From Novosphingobium sp. (GTDB taxonomy: Bacteria; Pseudomonadota; Alphaproteobacteria; Sphingomonadales; Sphingomonadaceae), in assembly GCF_027489515.1 (NCBI RefSeq), contig NZ_JAIXZS010000035.1:1-64000 (forward strand): 64,000 nucleotides of DNA, written 5' to 3'. The notes under the pieces are model-generated. The model worked only from the letters and a program-made list of their open reading frames with translations. It was not told the origin of the DNA and did not search any database. The position numbers and the translations under genes were made by a program. Shown one piece after another: positions 26,002 through 33,624 of this stretch. Numbering within the stretch: position 1 is the stretch's first letter; every line of letters begins with the position of its first letter.

Positions 26002-26485
26002 TCGGGCGCAAGGCATCGTCCCGCTGGCAGAAGCCCTAGCGCGGTTTGGTCCGCACGGCCTGCCATCATCCGGCGACGTGCTGGGCGCGTGTCAGGATTG
26101 GCTAGCAGAGGCAGCGCGGGACCATGTGCAGGTTGGCCGCTTGCTGATCGGCTGCAACTATCCCGAAACCGGCCCCGAGCTGCTGATCATCGCAACCGAC
26201 GATCTGGGATACGCAAAGCCCTTTGAGGCGGTGCAACTCGCCTCTTTCGCCTGTTCCAGCAACGAGAGCGTGGAATATTTGGACGCGGCGCGCGACGGCT
26301 TCGACAGGGACCGAATGCTGGCGCTGATCGACCGGCAGCGCGCTTCCCTCATGGATACGCCAGGCTACGGGACAACTTACGGCATTGGCGGCGAAGTGGT
26401 GGAAATCAGAGTGCAGCGCGGCGGCGTTGTGTCGTCTGCGGTGCGTCAGTGGCCCGACCGCGTGGGCGAAGTGATCCGGCCTTAG
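25838..26485 (+). CDS. Hypothetical element protein
   Basis: The 215-residue protein is not recognised. GGGGAAACCT precedes the ATG. The sequence is of globular alpha/beta type (WQDEVRLYCDTAVLELPSAK, VGRLLIGCNYPETGPEL, GYGTTYGIGGEVVEIRVQRG). The last segment with a GGEV strand and the HPGL-like start suggest a soluble enzyme-like or tail-associated protein, but no motif decides. It is convergent with the RHH regulator gene, their ends overlapping by four bases. Confidence 0.6.
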   Translation: MTLQNGMIWQDEVRLYCDTAVLELPSAKVWAFASKAIHGVAAPYAVTATLIEQPDRAQGIVPLAEALARFGPHGLPSSGDVLGACQDWLAEAARDHVQVGRLLIGCNYPETGPELLIIATDDLGYAKPFEAVQLASFACSSNESVEYLDAARDGFDRDRMLALIDRQRASLMDTPGYGTTYGIGGEVVEIRVQRGGVVSSAVRQWPDRVGEVIRP

Positions 26486-26667
26486 GCTTCAAGCGTGATC
26501 GCCAGCAACCGGCGGACAGCTTCCGGGCGCGATGGCTGATCGGGCTGGGCCGCAATCCACGTATCGAGCGCGGCAAGCTGATCGGGGGGAATGCGCACCG
26601 TCACCGGCGTTGCATTCACCGGCGGACGCCCTCGCGCTGATTTTCTGACATTACCAATTGACGACAT
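26482..26667 (-). CDS. Ribbon-helix-helix (CopG-like) regulator
   Basis: The 61-residue protein contains TPVTVRIPPDQLAALDTWI, a typical RHH beta strand and first helix, and PSRPEAVRRLLAITL, the second helix with the conserved turn. It should bind DNA as a dimer of dimers. It is the only minus-strand gene in the element. Its start codon lies inside the spacer of a 16-bp inverted repeat, which fits self-repression. It could alternatively be the antitoxin of a lost toxin gene. Confidence 0.82.
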   Translation of the reverse strand: MSSIGNVRKSARGRPPVNATPVTVRIPPDQLAALDTWIAAQPDQPSRPEAVRRLLAITLEA

Positions 26668-26683
26668 GAATTGATAATGTCAG
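26645..26683. promoter_or_regulatory. Palindromic operator at the RHH gene start
   Basis: CTGACATTACCAATTG (26645-26660) faces GAATTGATAATGTCAG (26668-26683), an inverted repeat with 14 of 16 positions matching across a 7-bp spacer. The RHH start codon is at 26665-26667, so bound protein would block its own transcription or translation and could affect the plus-strand gene at 26757. Confidence 0.6.
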
Positions 26684-26756
26684 ATAAGGCGAGCCGACGC
26701 AAGGATTAGGCCCCGAGCGTCGGCCCTAACCACACACGTTCACCGAAGGAACGAAC

Positions 26757-27278
26757 ATGGCTGACCTGACCGTAAAGGCGGACTCTGTCCGCAGCAATCC
26801 CGCACGTCCGACGCGCTTTGAACAGGCGGTGCAGCGCTACCACTACGCCCTGAACAAGCTGCGCACCGAACCGGACGACAGCGACGAAGCAAACGACCTG
26901 CTAGCCGATGCGCTTTGCCATGCCGAGCGCGGCGTCATGCGCGAACCGGTGGCCAACATCGAAGAGCTGCGCACCAAAGCCGATATCGTTTTTGACGCCC
27001 TCGACAGCATTCCGTCCGACGCCAGCGTGCGGAGCCTCTTTGCCGACCTGATCCGGCTGACCGGCGGCGGCCCTTCGCGCTTGTTCGATCCGGCCTACTG
27101 GCTGCAGCGCTTCGAACGCCTGGGCGGCGGCTGGGTTGTGCGGGACGACAAAGTGTTCCTGTTCTGGACGCACGACAAGGACATGATGAGCGATTGGCTG
27201 GTCGAACTGGAGGTGCGCGGCGGGCGCCCTGCGGTCGAAGCGCTGATCCTCGCCCGCAACGAAGCGCGGGAGGCGTGA
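26757..27278 (+). CDS. Hypothetical element protein
   Basis: The 173-residue acidic, mostly helical protein starts MADLTVKADSVRSNP. Features include FEQAVQRYHYALNKLRTEPD, ANDLLADALCHAERGVM and the Trp-rich GGGWVVRDDKVFLFWTHD. The repeated amphipathic helices could be protein-protein interaction surfaces. It is not recognised. GAAGGA precedes the ATG by about seven bases. It is the first gene of a plus-strand set leading to the integrase. Confidence 0.6.
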   Translation: MADLTVKADSVRSNPARPTRFEQAVQRYHYALNKLRTEPDDSDEANDLLADALCHAERGVMREPVANIEELRTKADIVFDALDSIPSDASVRSLFADLIRLTGGGPSRLFDPAYWLQRFERLGGGWVVRDDKVFLFWTHDKDMMSDWLVELEVRGGRPAVEALILARNEAREA

Positions 27279-27280
27279 TC

Positions 27281-27502
27281 ATGGCATCTGCAGCACTCAC
27301 GCCCGCAAACAACGCTGGGCGCTCTCCTGCGGCCCTCCAGGGCGCAAACGTGGCCGAACTGATCGGCAACACCATCGAAGCCCTGATCGCGCTTTTGGAC
27401 GCAATGGGCGGTGATCCTGACCTCGAAGAGGACGACCCGCACGGCCAGTGCGATGAGGACGGCGTCAACACCGCGCTGCATGTGCTGGCCCCGGCTGCAT
27501 GA
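27281..27502 (+). CDS. Small acidic hypothetical protein
   Basis: The 73-residue product has a hydrophobic helix (VAELIGNTIEALIALLDAMG) followed by an acidic run (DPDLEEDDPHGQCDEDG) and a short C-terminal helix. The acidic surface resembles small DNA-mimic or anti-repressor proteins of mobile elements, but that is only compositional. It starts two bases after the previous gene. Confidence 0.5.
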   Translation: MASAALTPANNAGRSPAALQGANVAELIGNTIEALIALLDAMGGDPDLEEDDPHGQCDEDGVNTALHVLAPAA

Positions 27503-27526
27503 TCGCGGTTGGCGGAGTTTAAACGA

Positions 27527-27590
27527 CATTCCTCGTTTTCAGGATTGACATATTCCGCGCAGGGATTATCTTTCCTGAAAACGAGGAATG
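27527..27590 (+). promoter_or_regulatory. Promoter enclosed by a perfect 17-bp inverted repeat
   Basis: CATTCCTCGTTTTCAGG at 27527-27543 is repeated as its exact reverse complement at 27574-27590. Between the arms lie a consensus -35 TTGACA (27545-27550) and a -10-like TATCTT (27567-27572) with a 16-bp spacer. The right arm ends six bases before the ATG at 27596. A regulator bound to both arms would control this promoter, probably the gene at 27596, the AlpA-like gene and the integrase. Confidence 0.7.
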
Positions 27591-27595
27591 AAGCC

Positions 27596-28132
27596 ATGAA
27601 GATCGCCGCTGCACAACGTAACCTGTCCCTTTATGATCTGGCCGACAAGCGCGTCGAGGCGATTGCAACGCAGCTTCGCGGCGCTGGCCTGCTTCCGAAG
27701 GGTGGGCGCGGACCATATGCGCCTGATGCCAACGAGGTCGAGATTGCCTTGTTTACGATCGCGGTTGGCGCTGGCGGCAAGGTGGCGGATGCTGTCGAGA
27801 CTGCAATGGGACTTGCCAAAACGGTCGATGCGGACGGCCTGCAACTTCTGAAAGTTCTGGCGCACGCGGTCAGCGATACCGACAAGGCGCACTCTATCCA
27901 ATGCGTCTACCTTTTTCCGGGCCGCCCTATGGCACGGATGGCGCTGCGCGATGGTTTGACCCGTCATTTCTTTGCGCCCGCCCACTGGACTGCGCACGGC
28001 TTCAATCCGGACGCGCAGGGGCAGGCCTTTGCTGGCCCGATTGGCTTCATTGGCGGTGCGGTGCTCGACCAAATGGCCCTCGACTTTGCGCAAAATCAGC
28101 CTGCAGGCGATGATGCGGGTGAGCTTTCCTAA
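27596..28132 (+). CDS. Hypothetical protein, possible element regulator
   Basis: The 178-residue protein begins MKIAAAQRNLSLYDLADKRV and is not recognised. The first 50 residues could form a small helical DNA-binding region (LADKRVEAIATQLRGAGLLP). The middle is helical (VADAVETAMGLAKTVDADGL) and the end contains GPIGFIGGAVLDQMALDFA. ATG 27596 follows GAGGAATGAAGCC. An upstream in-frame ATG (27509) would place the promoter inside the coding region and is rejected. It lies directly downstream of the repeat-flanked promoter and overlaps the next start codon by one base. Confidence 0.6.
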   Translation: MKIAAAQRNLSLYDLADKRVEAIATQLRGAGLLPKGGRGPYAPDANEVEIALFTIAVGAGGKVADAVETAMGLAKTVDADGLQLLKVLAHAVSDTDKAHSIQCVYLFPGRPMARMALRDGLTRHFFAPAHWTAHGFNPDAQGQAFAGPIGFIGGAVLDQMALDFAQNQPAGDDAGELS

Positions 28133-28518
28133 TGAGCGGCGCTGGCCTCTACGTGACGGACACGGAGCTTGCCGAGATCATCGGCGGCATAACGGCGCGG
28201 ACCGTGCGCACTATGCGAGCGCGCGGATTGCCTACGGTGAAGATGGGCAAGGCGTACCTCTACCCTCGCGAAAAGGCGCTGGCATGGATTGCAGCGCAGG
28301 AGACTTCCTCATGCCCCGAGTCAACCGTGGAGCCCGCCTCGAATCCGTCAAGGGGCGTCCCGGCCTCTACATCGTCTGGTATGAGGCCGGGAGGCAGCGC
28401 CGCCGCAGCACTGGCACGACAGACAGCCGAGAGGCTGAAGCGCAGCTCGCCGCCTTCCTCCGGGAGCGTGAGCTTGCTGCACGCCCGGCAGGGCCGGCCG
28501 AACCGGACGAATACTTGA
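28132..28518 (+). CDS. AlpA/MerR-like DNA-binding protein (excisionase-type)
   Basis: Residues 1-58 are a winged-helix domain of the AlpA/Xis type: YVTDTELAEIIGGITARTV followed by RTMRARGLPTVKMGKAYLYP and KALAWIAAQ. Such proteins switch on the integrase or act as excisionase in P4-like satellites. The frame continues to codon 128, but residues 60-128 overlap the integrase gene in another frame and are low-complexity Ser/Arg/Ala sequence, so only the first part is likely to fold. The position just ahead of int is the standard one. Confidence 0.75.
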   Translation: MSGAGLYVTDTELAEIIGGITARTVRTMRARGLPTVKMGKAYLYPREKALAWIAAQETSSCPESTVEPASNPSRGVPASTSSGMRPGGSAAAALARQTAERLKRSSPPSSGSVSLLHARQGRPNRTNT

Positions 28519-29390
28519 TCGAAAGCGCGCTTGACTACTATGGCACCGTGCGCGCGCCTAAGGTGGCTGATCCAGCCCGCATTGGTTTCGCTCTATCTCC
28601 CTTGCTGGATTTCTGGGCAGGCGACAAGGTTTCAGCGATCACGGAAGAAACCTGTGGAGCCTACTGCCAGTGGCGCGGCAAAGCCCCGGCTACGCTTCGG
28701 CGCGAGCTCGCCACATTGCGCGCGGCGCTTATATTCGCCCAAAAGGCAAGGCGACTTACACTCGCACCGCACGTTTACTTGCCCGAAGCACCCGAAGGCA
28801 AAGACCGTTGGCTGACACAGAGCGAGGCGGCAGCGCTGCTGAACGCGGCGCGCAACAGCTATGCCAATGTTCGCCTTTACCTGCCCTTGTTCATCCTGAT
28901 CGGGCTCTACACCGGCGCGCGCAAAGAGGCGATCCTGTCGCTCCGCTGGCCGCAGGTAGACCTCGATGCGGGCCGGATTGACTTTGCGCCGATCGGCACA
29001 CGGCGGACGACCAAGCGCAAGGTGCGCGCAATGCCTATACCTAAACGACTCCTGACCTTCCTGCGGCTCGCAAGGCAGCGCGGCACCGATCTTGGCTATG
29101 TCGTGCATGACAGCGGCGCGCGCATCAAAGACATTGGTGGCGCGTGGGATGGCGACCCGGAACATCGCGGGCAAGGCAGCTTCGGCGGCGCGTGCAAGAA
29201 GGCTGCGCTGATCGGCGTCACACCCCACACGCTGCGGCACACTTGCGGCACCTGGATGGCGCAACGCGGCGTGCCACTTCACGACATCGGCGGTTGGCTT
29301 GGGCACACCGACGCCCGGACAAGCGCCCTCTATGCCCACCATCATCCCGACCACATGCACGCGGCCCTCGCGGCGGCTGATCGGAGATAG
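28311..29390 (+). CDS. int: Tyrosine-type site-specific integrase
   Basis: The 359-residue recombinase integrates the element at tRNA-Arg. An N-terminal arm-binding region (RPGLYIVWYEAGRQRRRSTG) and a core-binding domain precede the catalytic domain. There the first Arg is in LYTGARKEAILSLRW near residue 203, HTLRHTCGTWM supplies His and the second Arg, GWLGHTDARTS the further His, and ALYAHHHP the nucleophilic Tyr near residue 342. ATG 28311 has AGGAG about nine bases upstream. It lies 105 bp from attR, transcribed towards it. Confidence 0.95.
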   Translation: MPRVNRGARLESVKGRPGLYIVWYEAGRQRRRSTGTTDSREAEAQLAAFLRERELAARPAGPAEPDEYLIESALDYYGTVRAPKVADPARIGFALSPLLDFWAGDKVSAITEETCGAYCQWRGKAPATLRRELATLRAALIFAQKARRLTLAPHVYLPEAPEGKDRWLTQSEAAALLNAARNSYANVRLYLPLFILIGLYTGARKEAILSLRWPQVDLDAGRIDFAPIGTRRTTKRKVRAMPIPKRLLTFLRLARQRGTDLGYVVHDSGARIKDIGGAWDGDPEHRGQGSFGGACKKAALIGVTPHTLRHTCGTWMAQRGVPLHDIGGWLGHTDARTSALYAHHHPDHMHAALAAADRR

Positions 29391-29395
29391 GAGCT

Positions 29396-29418
29396 GTGCG
29401 AGTTATGTGCGAGCAACG
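29396..29418 (+). repeat. Paired GTGCGAGT repeat, right end of element
   Basis: This is the counterpart of the doublet at 20235-20257, six bases after the integrase stop codon and about 80 bp from attR. The two doublets agree at 20 of 23 bases and have the same orientation. Confidence 0.5.
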
Positions 29419-29495
29419 AACGTCAATTCCCGTTCCGTTCACGGGTTCAAAGCGGGAACGCGCGGCGAAAAACCGTGCAAATTCAGTCTTGGCAG

Positions 29496-29547
29496 GCCCT
29501 CCGAAGGCAGAGGCCACAGGTTCGAATCCTGTCGGGTGCGCCAGTTT
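29496..29547 (+). repeat. attR: 52-bp direct repeat, partial tRNA-Arg
   Basis: The distal copy of the attachment repeat carries the anticodon arm, variable loop, T arm and 3' acceptor strand of tRNA-Arg, but no 5' half, so it is not a functional tRNA. The discriminator position is G instead of A. It marks the right boundary of the element; the chromosome resumes with the phosphomannomutase gene about 50 bp later. Confidence 0.95.
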
Positions 29548-29598
29548 CCTCTCATTTGCCGATTTGTGCAGCCTTGCAGGTGGCGGATGCGGCTGCGT

Positions 29599-31098
29599 TC
29601 AGCTTTCAGCGTGGGAGAGACCAAGCGCCGCCTTCACGCTGGTGAGGGCTTCCCGGTTCAGGGTGACTGCACGGGCCTCGCTGTCCGCCTCCGTATAGCA
29701 GCGCAGTTCGGGGGCGTTGCCGGATCGGCGCAAGTGGATGATCTCGCCGCTGGCAAAGGTCGTGCGGATGCCGTCGGTTGCGTCGATCGTGCTGGCCTCG
29801 CCGGCGGAGGCGCCAAACAGGTCGGTCTGCAGCGCCAGCTGCTGCTCGGCCGATCCTGCCTGCAGCATGCCGAACAGCTTCTCGCCCAGCTCCGGCGCAA
29901 ACGCCTTGATCCGGTCACTGAAGGTCACCCGCTGCGGCAGGCTGGCGAGCTGCGCCGAAACGCTGCTGCCGGGGACCGTGAGCACCAGCAGGATTGGCAG
30001 CACCGCATCGCGCGTCGGAAGCGCAGTGGTCGTCGTACCGTCCGCACCGGGAATGTCGGAGCCGAGCAGGAAGCCGCCGTTTGCCTCGTAACCGCAGACC
30101 ACCTCGCCCGGCGTGGTGCGCTCCTCGCTCATCGCGGCGATCACGTAAGGCGAACCGATCCGCGTGCGGCGGCAGCGCGGGAACAGGCCGGAAAGTTCGA
30201 GCGCGGTGTTGCTGCTGACCGGCGTGACGACCGCCGCTGCGCCCACGCGCGCTGCAGAAAGGATGCCGAGCACATCGCCGCGCATCCAGATGCCGGTCTC
30301 GTCGGCGAGCAGCGGGCGATCCGAATCGCCGTCGGTCGAGATGATGGCATCGAATGCGCCTTGGCTCGCCCAGTCGCGCGCCAGGATCACGTCCTCGTCG
30401 CGGATGGCCTCGGTATCGACGGGTATGAACGTCTCCGAGCGGCCGAGCAGCACGGCCTCGGCGCCAAGCTCGCGGACGATCCGCGCCAGAATGTCGCGGC
30501 CCACCGCGGAATGCTGGTAGATCCCGATGCGCTTGCCGCCGAGCGCGCCCGCACCGAAATGGTCGATGTAGCGCTGGACGTACGCGGTCTCGACATCGGT
30601 CACCGGCGGCAGCACTTCCGCCTCGGCCAGCATGCCTTCCGCCGTAAAGGTGAAGCTTGGCAGGTCGACCAGCTGGGCCGACATGCCCGCCTCGTCTTCC
30701 TTGAGCACTTCGCCGTGCGGCCGGTAGAACTTGATGCCGTTGCGGTCTGCCGGAATGTGGCTGCCCGTGACCATCAGACTGGGGATGCCTTGCGCGAAGC
30801 TGTAAAGCGCAAGTGCGGGGGTCGGCACATAGCCGCAGAAAACCGGGACGCCGCCCGAATCGCGCACCGCCCGCGCGCAGGCGGCGAGGATGCGCGGGGT
30901 GCTCGGCCGCAAGTCTCCGGCCAGCGCGATCCGCCCTCCGGCGGGAAACTCGCCGAGCCCGGCAAGGTAGGAGAGGAAGCCGCGCGTGTAGCCGTAGCAG
31001 ACCCGGTCGGTCATCGCGATGACCGTGCCTCGCGCGCCGCTGGTGCCGAAGGCAACCCCGCTTTCGGCCATGAGGTCGCGTACAGTGATCTGCGCCAT
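29599..31098 (-). CDS. Phosphomannomutase / phosphoglucomutase family protein
   Basis: The roughly 499-residue alpha-D-phosphohexomutase interconverts hexose 1- and 6-phosphates for polysaccharide or LPS precursors. The phosphoserine loop appears as VTGSHIPADRNGIKFY near residue 108 (TGSH in place of the common TASH). The metal loop is STDGDSDRPL, the sugar loop probably GYEANGGFLLGSD, and the C-terminal phosphate-binding loop RRSGNAPELRCY. GGTSGARGT at the N-terminus is also typical. ATG 31098 has GGAA upstream. Phosphomannomutase is more likely than glucosamine mutase, but substrate choice is uncertain. Confidence 0.9.
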   Translation of the reverse strand: MAQITVRDLMAESGVAFGTSGARGTVIAMTDRVCYGYTRGFLSYLAGLGEFPAGGRIALAGDLRPSTPRILAACARAVRDSGGVPVFCGYVPTPALALYSFAQGIPSLMVTGSHIPADRNGIKFYRPHGEVLKEDEAGMSAQLVDLPSFTFTAEGMLAEAEVLPPVTDVETAYVQRYIDHFGAGALGGKRIGIYQHSAVGRDILARIVRELGAEAVLLGRSETFIPVDTEAIRDEDVILARDWASQGAFDAIISTDGDSDRPLLADETGIWMRGDVLGILSAARVGAAAVVTPVSSNTALELSGLFPRCRRTRIGSPYVIAAMSEERTTPGEVVCGYEANGGFLLGSDIPGADGTTTTALPTRDAVLPILLVLTVPGSSVSAQLASLPQRVTFSDRIKAFAPELGEKLFGMLQAGSAEQQLALQTDLFGASAGEASTIDATDGIRTTFASGEIIHLRRSGNAPELRCYTEADSEARAVTLNREALTSVKAALGLSHAES

Positions 31099-31242
31099 GC
31101 GGGTGTTCCGATCCATTCCGTTGCCGCAATCCGGCGCAGGTGCCTGGCAAGGCCTGCCCTGCTCTTCGCCCGAACCGCAACTGCGTTCAAGACCGAAGTG
31201 GACGGTTCACCGCAGCACCGGCGCAGCCCGCCCCCCGCGTCC

Positions 31243-31788
31243 CTAAAGCGGCTTGCCCATCCGGATGATCGGCACTTTCACGCCCTCGCGCGAGGTGGCC
31301 TCGATGGCCTCGATCTCCTGATAGCCGCAGGCCATATAGAGCGGCAGCCCGGCCAGCGTCGCCATCAGTTCCACGCGGCGGAAGCCCGCCGCGCGCGCTG
31401 CGTCTTCGCACAGCGCCATGATCCGCTTGCCGATGCCGCGACGGGCATGGGCCGGGTCGACATACATCGCGCGGATCTTGGCGGCATCCTTCGCAGGATC
31501 GAGCGGCAGCGGTTCGCGCGCGACGATGCTGTCGTCCCCGCCGAACAGCGTCGCCCGCCAGCTCCACCCGCCGCAGCCGACGAGCGTGCCCCCACCTTGG
31601 TCGGGCTCCAGGATCATGAAGTAGGTGCGGTCTTTCACCAGCTGGGTATCAAGCCCCATGATCTGGTGGCTGGCGGTCACCTGTTCCGGCGTCAGGAAGC
31701 CGCGCTGCAGCTCCTCGATCGCGCGCGTCATCAGCGCGCGCAGGGCGGGGAGGTCCTCCTCGGTCGCGAGCGCGTGGGTAAACGTCAC
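31243..31788 (-). CDS. GNAT family N-acetyltransferase
   Basis: The roughly 181-residue protein is a GNAT-fold acetyltransferase. RAMYVDPAHARRGIGKRIM contains the acetyl-CoA pyrophosphate-binding R/Q-x-x-G-x-G/A loop, followed by the alpha helix ALCEDAARAAGFRRVEL and the motif LPLYMACGYQEIEA. The acceptor is unknown. The GTG at 31788 lies just after the ggt stop codon, so the two genes are probably co-transcribed; an ATG at 31806 in the same frame would overlap ggt. Confidence 0.87.
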   Translation of the reverse strand: MTFTHALATEEDLPALRALMTRAIEELQRGFLTPEQVTASHQIMGLDTQLVKDRTYFMILEPDQGGGTLVGCGGWSWRATLFGGDDSIVAREPLPLDPAKDAAKIRAMYVDPAHARRGIGKRIMALCEDAARAAGFRRVELMATLAGLPLYMACGYQEIEAIEATSREGVKVPIIRMGKPL

Positions 31789-31792
31789 CCGA

Positions 31793-33517
<1,725 letters not shown>

Positions 33518-33556
33518 GGTTGTCATCCTCTCAGGCGCACCTCTGCCCCTGCCGCG

Positions 33557-33602
33557 CCCAAAAGAAAAGGGGCGGGGAAGCCGAAACTTCCCCGCCCCCT
33601 TG
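33557..33602 (-). terminator. Intrinsic terminator of the TonB-receptor gene
   Basis: A 12-bp perfect GC stem (GGGGCGGGGAAG at 33569-33580 with its complement at 33587-33598, six-base loop) is followed on the minus strand by a T-rich run (complement of AAAAGAAAA). It lies just after the receptor stop codon and before ggt. Confidence 0.9.
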
Positions 33603-33624
33603 CGGTTGGCTATTGCGCCGACCC

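Noticed and set aside
29496..29540. Second tRNA-Arg gene
   Set aside because: Only the 3' half is present, with no D arm or 5' acceptor strand; it is the attR duplication.
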